Origin: Bacillus sp. FJAT-50079
Lineage (GTDB): Bacteria > Bacillota > Bacilli > Bacillales > Bacillaceae_C
Length of the DNA: 64,000 nucleotides
Reading direction: 5' to 3'
Assembly: GCF_018343515.1 (NCBI RefSeq)
Contig: NZ_JAGYPD010000002.1
Span: forward strand, 248,001 to 312,000
The notes beneath the pieces were generated by a model that was not told where the DNA came from, made no database searches, and saw only the letters and a list, made by a program, of their open reading frames with translations. Every line of letters begins with the position of its first letter. The stretch's first letter is position 1. A program made the position numbers and the translations under genes. Of the stretch, positions 17,629 to 26,317 are shown in pieces.

Positions 17629-18579
17629 TCACGCTTTCTTTTTACGTGATTGATACTCAATTTTATTTAGTTCGCTTATGCTCAAACTTTGATATTTTTT
17701 ATCAACTGTTTCACCTTTACCCCTTAAACTAGAAATATAGGGTAAAAACACATGTTTGCAATTTGGATGCAATGTTGGAAAACCTTGATTTGGTAGGGTT
17801 TCAATACTTGGATAGATTTCACTTTTTCCACTAATTGAAAAAACTTTATCCTCGTAAAGCGAACACCAATCGCTTGCACCATGATTAGAAATTTGAATTA
17901 GGTCAAGATTTTCATTGTATGTGTCGCTGTTTTCTTGGTATTCTCTCAACCTGTTCATCGTACCTTGATTATATAGAATCCTGCTTTTCGTTCTTATCAA
18001 CATGTCGCTGTATCGCTCAATAGTCCAATCTTTACGCCCTGCATCAACGAATGAAGAAACACCACTTTTTAATAGTTTTTCTTTCAACTCTTTTTTAATC
18101 TTCTTTTGGCTTGTTCCATCCTCAATCATCGCTGTGAGCAACTCTTTAGCATTTTCACGTATAATTCTTTTAGCTTGAACGCTCATAAATTGAGTTCTTT
18201 TCGCTAAATCTCTATAAAGATCATTTTGAGCCTGTTTCAAGGCTTGTTTATGGGCATGTTTAGAGCCTTTAATTTTTTTTACACCTTGCAAATCGACTGC
18301 TACGGTGTCGATATTTTTTAAAGACAACAAATAATAAGAAGGAAATACATTTTTTACATATTTCAAAGCATCTGCATCAAGCTTTTTCAGATGTGATTGA
18401 ATCTTTTTTAATAATCGCTGCGATTGCTTTTCATTTAATCCTTGATTAATTTGTTGTTGTAGATGTTTTAAAATTAATGTGTAGGCGATTATATATTTAA
18501 TGATGAGATTTTCTGTTTCTTTGTCAATTTCTTCAAGGGATTCGTATTCTAAATCATCTAGATTATTAAACTCTGCCAT
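17629..18579 (-). CDS. Phage minor capsid protein (min_cap2 / MuF-like)
   Basis: 316 residues. A long helical N-terminal part precedes the conserved C-terminal domain: IERYSDMLIRTKSRILYNQ, then DLIQISNHGASDWCSLYEDKVF, and HPNCKHVFLPYI with the Cys-His pattern typical of minor capsid protein 2. It binds the portal inside the head in SPP1-like phages. The start overlaps the portal stop by one base, so the two are co-translated. Confidence 0.85.
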   Translation of the reverse strand: MAEFNNLDDLEYESLEEIDKETENLIIKYIIAYTLILKHLQQQINQGLNEKQSQRLLKKIQSHLKKLDADALKYVKNVFPSYYLLSLKNIDTVAVDLQGVKKIKGSKHAHKQALKQAQNDLYRDLAKRTQFMSVQAKRIIRENAKELLTAMIEDGTSQKKIKKELKEKLLKSGVSSFVDAGRKDWTIERYSDMLIRTKSRILYNQGTMNRLREYQENSDTYNENLDLIQISNHGASDWCSLYEDKVFSISGKSEIYPSIETLPNQGFPTLHPNCKHVFLPYISSLRGKGETVDKKYQSLSISELNKIEYQSRKKKA

Positions 18580-19904
18580 TATTGATCGATCTCGATTTCA
18601 TCAATATCTACTGATTCACTGTTCATAAACGATAATCGTTGACGCTCGTTTTCTTCATTAATTATTTCAAGAAACTCTTCTTCAACTTCTTGTGAAGTGT
18701 AATGAGGATTTAATCTTGCAATTGCTGATTTTATACTAGTTGCGCCCGAAACGATTTTAAGTTGTTCAGTTTGCATCTGGTTATATTCATCGTTTGGCAT
18801 AGATGCCGTCATTTCAACGGATGGCAAAGCAGGCGTATATTTTGCTCCTGTCAAAACATCAAGTTGTTGAGCTTGGAATAAGACTTTCTTAATCCCTTGT
18901 TCGAAATACTTCAATGAATTTTCAATGACTGTTGAGGTTCTGAAAGCTTTCAACTTAATAGATAATGCTGAACTATTGGCTGATTCCTTCGTTAACCCAT
19001 ATAAATTCGCATTTAATGGCGAAACATAATGGATCGCTTTCATGATTACTTCATCAAGAAACTCAAAATTAGCTTTCAATTGTGATTCCCAAGTTAAATA
19101 TTCTGGTTTTTGCTCGCCATCTTCGACAGGAAGAAATAATGAATTTTCACCTTTTACAAACTTGTAATTTTCATCAAGTAAACTTACACTTCCAACAATT
19201 GAAGGGTTCGTATGCTTATCTAGAATTTTACTAATTTGTGAAACCCTGTGATTATACTCTTCAAATAAAGGCTCTAGCCCAAAAAATAAGCTATAACCAA
19301 AAAAATCACCATTATGACGACTAAATGGAATGTACGTCAAAGGCGATTCTTTCAAATATGTATTCACTTCTGAAACTTCAACATCTGCGCCAATTTCATT
19401 GTTATTGTAGAAACTCTTTTTAGTAATGCACCAATATTCACCGTTACGCTTTTCATAAATCTCTTGATAAAGGAATGTATCTTTTCCTTCAACAACTGGA
19501 AAAGCAATTGTTTCCTTTACGATCTTTCTCTGATTAAAGGGATCTAATTGTGGAAAGTAGTATTCTGGTTGAATAAAAGTGATACGACTCTTTCCTTCAT
19601 CTAGATAGTTTTTTAATACTGCCCCACCTTTTACCGCAACTGTAATCGCCATTTCAGATAGTAAAATGTTAAATTCATTATCAAAAATTAAACGATCAAT
19701 TGCTGTTGATGCTTCTGGATTGTTTTTTATAATCGCTGAAATATCATCCTTAAATGATAAATCTCTGAACAACTTTGCTATTTCGGCAGGAAGAGGAATT
19801 GCAATATATTTTCCTGTTGTTTTCTTGAATTGTGGTTTATTTCTATATAAATCCCACATTCTTTGATAGCGCCTGTGACGCTTATCTTTAAAATTAATGC
19901 TCAA
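18579..19904 (-). CDS. Phage portal protein
   Basis: 441 residues, in the usual place between terminase and minor capsid genes. Visible portal features: SPLTYIPFSRHNGDFFGYSLFFGLEPLFEEYN, SLFLPVEDGEQKPEYLTW and PLNANLYGLTKESANSSALSIKLK, matching the SPP1-like portal family. The dodecamer forms the DNA channel and motor dock. Acidic tail with a run of repeated Asp, Ile and Glu. Gene looks intact. Confidence 0.9.
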   Translation of the reverse strand: MSINFKDKRHRRYQRMWDLYRNKPQFKKTTGKYIAIPLPAEIAKLFRDLSFKDDISAIIKNNPEASTAIDRLIFDNEFNILLSEMAITVAVKGGAVLKNYLDEGKSRITFIQPEYYFPQLDPFNQRKIVKETIAFPVVEGKDTFLYQEIYEKRNGEYWCITKKSFYNNNEIGADVEVSEVNTYLKESPLTYIPFSRHNGDFFGYSLFFGLEPLFEEYNHRVSQISKILDKHTNPSIVGSVSLLDENYKFVKGENSLFLPVEDGEQKPEYLTWESQLKANFEFLDEVIMKAIHYVSPLNANLYGLTKESANSSALSIKLKAFRTSTVIENSLKYFEQGIKKVLFQAQQLDVLTGAKYTPALPSVEMTASMPNDEYNQMQTEQLKIVSGATSIKSAIARLNPHYTSQEVEEEFLEIINEENERQRLSFMNSESVDIDEIEIDQ

Positions 19905-19934
19905 TTTTTAACCTCCTTTTAAACACAAATAAAC

Positions 19935-21596
19935 CTATAACCAACTTGGTTTAGGTCGAACTTGTTTCGGTTTCTTTACTTTTTCAATCAATTCCCACGC
20001 CCCTGTTAGTGAATCTGGTGCATCATCATGACTTGCTTTTGGGTTCCAGTCCTTAACTTGGCTGTTATATTCCTGTGAATCTCGATTAAATTTTATAATC
20101 CCATTCGCTATATCTGGCTGTAATTGCATAATCCTAACTTCCTTTTTTGTGCGTGGCTTGACTGGTTTAATGCGAATGTGGAAGATACCCTCAATTTTAA
20201 GCCGCTTCTTCAAATCTTCAAGAATATACTCTTGAAATAAAACGCTCTCAAATGCCAAAACATCAATAAAATCTTCATATTGCTTTACTTTTTCAACGAT
20301 AAGATCAATCAATTTATCTGGTGTAATTCTTCTGATTTCACCATTGACGACATATTTATATCCAGTAATTTTGTGCTTACTTAATATCGTAATTGCGCTG
20401 TAATCGCCATTTCTTTTTCCCATTGCAGGGTCAACGAACATAACGCTGTTACATTCATTCAAATCTGGTAAACTATCAAAGTATTTTATGTTATTAAATA
20501 TGTAATCTTCTGCGCCTCTAGGTTGACACATCATTTCTTTATAAAATGAGGATTCACCATCATCAACTAACTTTTTCATTAAGTGATAATAATTGAACTT
20601 TTCTTCCCATAAAACACGAGCGCCTTCTAACATTTCATCTTTATGGGCAATAAAAAAATCATGGGCAGTTTGCTCACGATTTTTATCTTCTAAACTTGTA
20701 TATAGTTTTCGCCATTCCGCCCACAAATCCGATCTTTCAGCCCAATTTAAAACAGACTGGAAGAATAGTTGTTTATAACCTGTTGTTTCTGGTGAAAGAA
20801 GCTCTGAAAGTATATCTTCTTGATGTAACACTGTCCCGACAACTAATGTTCTTGTATTTTCATCTCCTGCATTCAACAATGAATCTTTATATGTATTTGC
20901 AAGTTTTTCTCTTGCCGAATCACTCTCTGCAACATCATCTTTAATTAAATCATCTGCTAAAATTAAAGACGGTCTATGCTCCTTGTATCTCACACCTCGA
21001 ATAGAACCATCAATCCCCCGAATCATCATACATGTATCGTTGTTCAGCCAAATTTCATTAAATGCCCATTTGCTTGATGATTTTAGCTTTCCAAAATCTT
21101 CAATAATGGCATCATTTGATGTTAATTCATCTTTGATCATTTGAAGGAAGGGAACTGCAATATCTTCGGTGGCACTAACGAGTAAAATGAATTGAAGTTT
21201 TTTATATAAAAGGATGTGTAAGGGGAATAAAAAACTTGATAAAGTTGATTTTCCGAAACCTCGAGGAACACCTACAACCATTCGTTTTCCTTCATTTTCA
21301 ATCAACCAATTTAATTCTTTCATTAATGATGTATGAAATTGTGAAAATGGTTTATTGAAGTATTTTGGGAAATAGGCTTGTGCTAAATAGGATATGTTGA
21401 TTTCTGCTAACATTTTTCTTAGTCCATCTTGTCCTGTTAAAGGGTAGTTGTTGATTAGGGTTTCAATTTCTTCACTTGTAAAATGTTTTTCAAGATATTT
21501 CATTAACAATTTTAAATCTTGTTCTTTTATGGTTGCTTCCTCCTTTCGATTAAGTTTTTTGAACGACAAATAAGCCCATTCGAACAATCTAAACAA
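19935..21596 (-). CDS. Terminase large subunit
   Basis: Up to 553 residues. Walker A VGVPRGFGKST (near 107), Walker B SLILADDLI (near 210), and a nuclease domain with VMFVDPAMGKRNGDYSAI and SHDDAPDSLTGAWELI. It drives ATP-powered packaging and cuts DNA. The frame opens at TTG 21596, but the only good ribosome site (AAAGGAGG) is 8 nt before an ATA at 21530, with no ATG, GTG or TTG nearby until after a further 12 codons. Either TTG is used with poor signal or the ATA acts as start. Confidence 0.92.
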   Translation of the reverse strand: MFRLFEWAYLSFKKLNRKEEATIKEQDLKLLMKYLEKHFTSEEIETLINNYPLTGQDGLRKMLAEINISYLAQAYFPKYFNKPFSQFHTSLMKELNWLIENEGKRMVVGVPRGFGKSTLSSFLFPLHILLYKKLQFILLVSATEDIAVPFLQMIKDELTSNDAIIEDFGKLKSSSKWAFNEIWLNNDTCMMIRGIDGSIRGVRYKEHRPSLILADDLIKDDVAESDSAREKLANTYKDSLLNAGDENTRTLVVGTVLHQEDILSELLSPETTGYKQLFFQSVLNWAERSDLWAEWRKLYTSLEDKNREQTAHDFFIAHKDEMLEGARVLWEEKFNYYHLMKKLVDDGESSFYKEMMCQPRGAEDYIFNNIKYFDSLPDLNECNSVMFVDPAMGKRNGDYSAITILSKHKITGYKYVVNGEIRRITPDKLIDLIVEKVKQYEDFIDVLAFESVLFQEYILEDLKKRLKIEGIFHIRIKPVKPRTKKEVRIMQLQPDIANGIIKFNRDSQEYNSQVKDWNPKASHDDAPDSLTGAWELIEKVKKPKQVRPKPSWL

Positions 21597-21646
21597 AGGA
21601 AAGGGAGAGAGGAAACCTTTGAAGATTGCTCGAATCGGCTTATTTG
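21567..21646. repeat. Long inverted repeat before the large terminase
   Basis: The 24-nt arms 21567-21590 and 21623-21646 match at 22 positions and enclose a 32-nt loop. The left arm lies inside the first codons of the terminase frame. It could be a transcript hairpin controlling terminase expression. Confidence 0.7.
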
Positions 21647-21667
21647 CTGATTTTTATTTGATTGTTG

Positions 21668-22075
21668 TTAATTGTGATTATTGCTGTTAGGTAAAGGTTC
21701 AACTTTTCTAAAAAACACTTTATCGATATTGTATTTTGCTTCTAATTTATTAATTATATATGACTCATATATCTCTCGGTCTAAAGCGTCTGGTACGAAA
21801 AAAACAGCAATTTTATAAACTTCATCGAGATTAAAATTAATTACAGTAGTTCCATTAAAATGACTTCGTATTCTTTGTCTTAATTTAACTGTTTGCCCAC
21901 AATACAAAAGTTCCCCATTTTTATTGAAAAACATATAGATTCCTGCCACATCTCTAGGAATTTTTCTGTAATCAGTAAAACCATATATACTACTTAGTTT
22001 TGGCTCTGAAATATCTCCAAGTTGTTTTTGCTTTAAGATAAATACATCTGTTTTAGGGATTACGATTTTAATCAT
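21668..22075 (-). CDS. GIY-YIG nuclease-domain protein
   Basis: 135 residues. GIYMFFNKNGELLYCGQTVKLRQRIRSH is a GIY-YIG nuclease core with the second motif as YCG; the Arg two turns later and the Glu in REIYESYIINKLEAKYN are the catalytic pattern. It sits next to the large terminase, a place often used by nucleases that aid packaging or by homing enzymes. It could cut the packaging site. No intron was seen around it. Confidence 0.78.
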   Translation of the reverse strand: MIKIVIPKTDVFILKQKQLGDISEPKLSSIYGFTDYRKIPRDVAGIYMFFNKNGELLYCGQTVKLRQRIRSHFNGTTVINFNLDEVYKIAVFFVPDALDREIYESYIINKLEAKYNIDKVFFRKVEPLPNSNNHN

Positions 22076-22139
22076 TTGATTCGCTCCTTTTTATTAAATG
22101 TACCATATATGGTTAATTAATAGGATTGAGTCAAAGTTT

Positions 22140-22215
22140 AGAAAATGGTGCAAAAATTTGTGGGTGGTGGTGTGAGCGAAAATACGTTCGCAAAACTATC
22201 CCCCACCCCCTCGAT
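22140..22215. other. Candidate packaging (cos) site
   Basis: A GTGGGTGGTGG stretch and a CCCCCACCCCC stretch flank a GCGAA...TTCGC pair, giving an imperfect inverted arrangement unlike the AT-rich surroundings. It lies in the gap between the terminase genes. Gap location and symmetry suggest a cos site; the cut position cannot be read. Confidence 0.35.
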
Positions 22216-22633
22216 AATCTCTCTTCTAAATTCAGCCAACTTCACAAACACCTCACTTCACCTTATACTTCTTGTGTGTATTGTGTATGCTGTGGCTTGT
22301 GCTGTACTTGGCTTATCATGGATGTACTGTATCTCTTGTACGTATACTATGTATGCCTATGTACATGTGTGTGTTATATGTGTATGTACTGTACCTTGTA
22401 CCTTGTACCTTGCATAGCTTATGTGTAGTATATATGTCCTACACTACACACCACGCACCTGTTACACTACACACATCACCTACCTGTCATAGCTGTATCA
22501 CTCCACGTACCTTCACACCTACTTCATCTACTACTAATTAAGTAACCCTATAATGTACCTTATAATATACTTCTATAAATGATGCTGTCTGGTGATTTGA
22601 TTTCAAACTATAACAGATGGGAATTTAATAAAA
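22216..22633. other. Gene-free TGTA/CACA-rich segment
   Basis: From about 22270 to 22430 the plus strand is an almost unbroken TGTA, TGTG, GTAC alternation, including TACCTTG repeated in tandem (22392-22413). From 22435 to 22530 it becomes ACAC, CTAC, CACC rich, complementary in character. Overlapping reading frames here have very biased composition and no ribosome sites, so I call no gene. It may be a packaging or replication signal, or form Z-DNA or a long hairpin. Confidence 0.6.
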
Positions 22634-23194
22634 TTAAAGTACAAAATTATTTAAGCTTTTTTCAATTTCCTCATTTGTGATTCCGATATAAGTCAATGTA
22701 ATTTCTGGATGAGAATGATTTAAAATCATTTGAAGCTGTGCCACATCTTTGAATTGCTTATAATGCCAATAACCAAATGTCTTTCTCATTGTATGAGTAC
22801 CAATGCTTTCAAGGTCTGCAAACTCGCCTGCTTTAATTAGCTGTCTGTAAGCTTGTGTCGCTGAAATAGGCTTATCACCTTTCCTAGAAGGAAACAACCA
22901 ATCACTCTCAATTATTTTAATGTAAGCTTGAATTTCATCATAGATGTTACTTAGATTAATTTCTCTTTTTTTCTTGGTTTTACCTTCGTAAATGAGTACC
23001 CTTTTCTTTCTTTTCACATCTGATACTTTAAGTTTTAATAAATCACCTATTCGCAATCCAGTATTAATTCCAATGAGAAATAAAATATAATCTCGCTCTG
23101 AACAATGTCTCTTCAAACTCCATTTCATATCTTCTAACTGCTCCAAGCTTCTGATTGGCTGAACATCTTTGATTTCTTCTTTTTTATTAATCAT
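22634..23194 (-). CDS. Small tyrosine recombinase in late-gene control region
   Basis: 186 residues from MINKKEEIKDVQPIRSLEQL, behind AAAGGAG. It is a catalytic domain only: Arg in INTGLRIGDLLKL, HTMRKTFGYWHY with the HxxR pair, His in LNHSHPEIT, and Tyr in TLTYIGIT. It lacks the arm-binding domain of the integrase at 34488. Recombinases of this size sit before terminase genes in other Bacillus phages. A role in resolving concatemers or dimers is a guess from position. Confidence 0.85.
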   Translation of the reverse strand: MINKKEEIKDVQPIRSLEQLEDMKWSLKRHCSERDYILFLIGINTGLRIGDLLKLKVSDVKRKKRVLIYEGKTKKKREINLSNIYDEIQAYIKIIESDWLFPSRKGDKPISATQAYRQLIKAGEFADLESIGTHTMRKTFGYWHYKQFKDVAQLQMILNHSHPEITLTYIGITNEEIEKSLNNFVL

Positions 23195-23365
23195 GATATT
23201 CTCCTTTCGTAAACTCAATAGAATCAACGTTTTGAATGTACGATTTATTTATTAATATAAGTATATCATGAAAATGTTTATAAAACCAATAGAATCAATG
23301 AAATGAATGTAAGTTTTTATGTAATATCTTACATTAGATAAAATCAAACTTTTATCAAGTTATTA

Positions 23366-23782
23366 TTAATGCAAAGGTTCTTGATCTTGCTTTTCTTCTC
23401 TTTTCTTTTTAAGTAAATCCAAAAGGTAGTTTTTATCATTGGAATCATCGGATTTAATGGTGATCTCTTGCACTTGATTGCTGTTCCAACCTGCATACTG
23501 TAATAAAATATTGGCGCAATGGTAGCGGGTCATATCATTTTTCGATGAATCCCTTAATTCTTCCAACACTTTAATGTTGGCTTCTGCATTGCCCTTTACT
23601 TTTTCTTTAAGGATATTGTTCTTTAGCTCCTGCATTTCTTGAAGTTTAGCTTTAAAATTATCTTTAGACATCCATGTATACATTGTCTTTCTTGATACCC
23701 CAACTTCTTTGGCAATCGCTGTAATTGTATGACCGCCTTCAACAAGCATTTCAATAGCCTTTAGCTGTCTTTCTTCCAACAT
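23366..23782 (-). CDS. Terminase small subunit (HTH, phBC6A51-type)
   Basis: 138 residues from MLEERQLKAIEMLVEGGHTI. A helix-turn-helix (TAIAKEVGVSRKTMYTWM, residues about 18-36) is followed by a coiled coil and by NDMTRYHCANILLQYAGWN, the typical layout of small terminases that bind the packaging site. AAAGGAAG lies 8 nt before ATG 23782. It is separated from the large subunit by a recombinase, a noncoding segment and a GIY-YIG gene, an unusually wide gap. Confidence 0.8.
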   Translation of the reverse strand: MLEERQLKAIEMLVEGGHTITAIAKEVGVSRKTMYTWMSKDNFKAKLQEMQELKNNILKEKVKGNAEANIKVLEELRDSSKNDMTRYHCANILLQYAGWNSNQVQEITIKSDDSNDKNYLLDLLKKKREEKQDQEPLH

Positions 23783-23930
23783 AATTATCACTTCCTTTCA
23801 TTAATAATTCATAGTCAAATTTCTGGAAGCTGTTTCCATTTGTGCGGGTTTACTCTACTAAAACCCAAATTCAATCCAAAAATAAAACACCCATTCAACA
23901 TGGATGTTTTAGTCAAAGATCGAACACATA

Positions 23931-24647
23931 TTAAGAATTAACTTTATTTTTATCCCTTTTCGCTATATGTTCAATAAATCCTTTAGGTAGTCTATGATAA
24001 AACTTCTCCGCTTCTTTCACATCTGTAATTAGCTCTTGAACAATAATGTTTAATAAATCGAATAAATATATTACATCTTCTCTCCGTTCATCTAAATTAA
24101 TACTACTAGGATGAACGCTATTATTTCCATACCATCTAACAGCATCTAATCCTTGTTGTATTTTAGTAGATACTCCTAATTTCACAATTGATTTTATTTT
24201 GTCATTTAAGTCACCTTTTTCACCTAGATGCTCTAATAATAATTCAATCGCAAGCCTTAATAGCGCTGATGATGATCTCGGAGAAATATTAAATACGTCA
24301 GATGCTTCTGTGTATAATGATTTAACCCCACTGGGCATATCTGCTAATGGCTTAGGTATACTCCCGACAATTGGATAGACCATTTTATCATTATGCCAAA
24401 AGGAAATGCCATCACATTCTGGACATGCTGTTGAAGAATACTCATTCTCGTTATTCTTAGTTTCACTTTCGATTGAATCAACTTTAATAAAACCTCGTCG
24501 TGCTCCATAATCATAGGTATCTATCCGTGGTATGTTTTCCTTATAGAGTATTCTTTCTAAAGTGTAATGATACTGAGGACAATAAGTATGACAATATGGA
24601 CAATTATATTTATTCTCTTTTAAAGAAGGAATAGCTTCCTTTTTCAT
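23931..24647 (-). CDS. DUF4145 domain protein with zinc ribbon
   Basis: 238 residues from MKKEAIPSLKENKYNCPYCH, behind GGTGGGG. An N-terminal CPYC...CPEC pair looks like a zinc ribbon. The C-terminal half ISPRSSSALLRLAIELLLEHLGEKG and VRWYGNNSVHP...DLLNIIVQEL is the DUF4145 domain, found alone and in restriction or defence proteins. It sits upstream of the terminase genes in an accessory position and may be expressed in the lysogen. Function unknown; defence is only a possibility. Confidence 0.75.
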   Translation of the reverse strand: MKKEAIPSLKENKYNCPYCHTYCPQYHYTLERILYKENIPRIDTYDYGARRGFIKVDSIESETKNNENEYSSTACPECDGISFWHNDKMVYPIVGSIPKPLADMPSGVKSLYTEASDVFNISPRSSSALLRLAIELLLEHLGEKGDLNDKIKSIVKLGVSTKIQQGLDAVRWYGNNSVHPSSINLDERREDVIYLFDLLNIIVQELITDVKEAEKFYHRLPKGFIEHIAKRDKNKVNS

Positions 24648-24772
24648 AGAATCACCCCACCTGTAATATGGTTCCATTTTACCATATGTCTTCTATTAAT
24701 GAGAGATTTCACCTTAACCAACCTTGACCTTTAATCTCAAAAAGTCACACTCGATTGAATGTGACTTCCTAA

Positions 24773-25060
24773 TTAATCTCTAATATTTGTAGCAATTTTA
24801 AATTCACTGATTATCTTTTCCATTTCCATTCTCATAAATAAACTCAAATATCCTTTTTCTTGCCCATAAGGAATGCTCTCATCCAAACTAGTAATTACAT
24901 CAAAAGAAAATTGGGCTTGATACTTGTTTGTTTCTTCATGTTTCCCAATATCAATTTTAACCAACTCACCTGTAAGCTCATCTTTAAAATATTTTTTCAC
25001 TGCTTCCAAGTCCTCTGTAATAAAATCAACTGCTAAAATAGCCACCTTCAACACCCCCAT
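24773..25060 (-). CDS. Hypothetical phage protein
   Basis: About 95 residues (MGVLKVAILAVDFITEDLEA...). It shows two strands and a helix then an acidic middle and ends KIISEFKIATNIRD. A GTG at 25045 behind GGGGGTG is another possible start. It lies in the leftward early-to-late gene block. I do not recognise a family. Confidence 0.5.
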   Translation of the reverse strand: MGVLKVAILAVDFITEDLEAVKKYFKDELTGELVKIDIGKHEETNKYQAQFSFDVITSLDESIPYGQEKGYLSLFMRMEMEKIISEFKIATNIRD

Positions 25061-25183
25061 CAAATATTTACCTACACTTCCAATATTCGACAAGCATGTA
25101 AAAAGTCCTCTATTTCCCCAATTCATTATTTAATCATATTTTTAATTAAGTAAATCAGAAAAGCCCCCAATTTAATGGATGCC

Positions 25184-25453
25184 CTAAACCAATACCACAA
25201 TTTCCGATACTCTTAATTTCCTTTTTAAATGTCTCTCTTGAAAATTAATAAAGCCATAATCCCTTAATATCTTTAGCATTGCTATCCTTTTGTTCTCAAA
25301 CTCTTCTAATCCATCTTGCTTGCACAATATATAGTAATCCTGATCTTCTCTATTTGCTCTGACAACCTGATTTAATAAATGAAACTCTTCTCTGTTAAGC
25401 ATCGGATATTGCGACCAATCTAAAATCCAATTTGGCTCTAAATAAGTTTTCAT
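25184..25453 (-). CDS. Hypothetical phage protein
   Basis: 89 residues from MKTYLEPNWILDWSQYPMLN, with AGGAGG 7 nt before the ATG. It contains many aromatic residues early and a helical basic end (KRIAMLKILRDYGFINFQERHLKRKLR) that looks like a winged-helix piece. No family recognised. It is in line with its leftward neighbours. Confidence 0.55.
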   Translation of the reverse strand: MKTYLEPNWILDWSQYPMLNREEFHLLNQVVRANREDQDYYILCKQDGLEEFENKRIAMLKILRDYGFINFQERHLKRKLRVSEIVVLV

Positions 25454-25549
25454 CAACCATCCTCCTAAACATCGTCTTATAATGACAATATTCTGCAAAT
25501 GGTTGGAAAGTCCTCTTTATACATAGATGTTTTATGCTATTATGTGATC

Positions 25550-26317
25550 TTAAAATCTGTATCTGCTCACATACCTAAATCTAATTTCACAAGCACCTGT
25601 TACCTTAAATCTATTCGTACCTAAGAAAAGTCTAGGAAACTCACCAATTATTTTATCATAACGATAAACACCAATTGCATCAGTTTCTATTATTTCTCTT
25701 TCACAATCTATATAAATATCTTCTAAATCCGTTAAATCACGTATTTCAAATATACTATTTCCGTCATCCAAGCTTTCAATAACGATATTTCCATATCCAT
25801 TTTTCTTTAACGATATTTCCATAAATGTATCCAGATGACCATTATTTGAGACTGTTATTGTTTTGTTTGTTGTTATTACTTCTAGATTAGTAGTTATTAA
25901 TGGAGAATATAGGTTTGAGGAATCGCACCTTACAGTTAATGTGAAATATCCCTCATTTAATCCATTATGTATAATTCTTGGTTCACCAATAAATATACAA
26001 TTATAAACCCTATCTTCTTTCCCTTCGAAATATAATGGTTTATAATGATTTGCAAATAACCACTTTATGATATTATCAATTTTACTTTCCGAAAATTTAT
26101 CCTCAAAAGCAACAACCATATCAAACTGTATGGGAGAATCTTCTACGCTGTGTAATGCAGGTCTATCGCTTCCCCTAATTCGTGTTTCGTTTAATTCTCT
26201 TTCTGCAATAAATGTTTCATCAAACATCCCGCCGTCAAGAACAACATGTATCAAACCATAAGTATCCGACCATATTCCATCGAAATTGAAGCGAATTTTA
26301 TCTTTAATTGTTGACAT
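25550..26317 (-). CDS. Distal-tail (Dit)-like phage protein, displaced
   Basis: 255 residues. MSTIKDKIRFNFDGIWSDTYGLIHV, LNETRIRGSDRPALHSVEDSPIQFDM and KPLYFEGKEDRVYNCIFIGEPRIIHNGLNEGYFTLTVRCDSS follow the pattern of the siphovirus tail family (Dit N-terminal domain), with a beta-rich C-terminus. Dit normally sits right after the tape measure gene; here it lies 13 kb away among regulatory genes. Its start overlaps the sigma-like gene by 14 nt. It may be a transplanted or repurposed tail-tip gene. Confidence 0.72.
   Translation of the reverse strand: MSTIKDKIRFNFDGIWSDTYGLIHVVLDGGMFDETFIAERELNETRIRGSDRPALHSVEDSPIQFDMVVAFEDKFSESKIDNIIKWLFANHYKPLYFEGKEDRVYNCIFIGEPRIIHNGLNEGYFTLTVRCDSSNLYSPLITTNLEVITTNKTITVSNNGHLDTFMEISLKKNGYGNIVIESLDDGNSIFEIRDLTDLEDIYIDCEREIIETDAIGVYRYDKIIGEFPRLFLGTNRFKVTGACEIRFRYVSRYRF

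Noticed and set aside
22126-22541. Plus-strand frames of 89-100 residues in the TGTA-rich segment
   Set aside because: No ribosome sites, extreme Cys/Tyr/Val bias from the repeat, and frames overlap one another; treated as noncoding.
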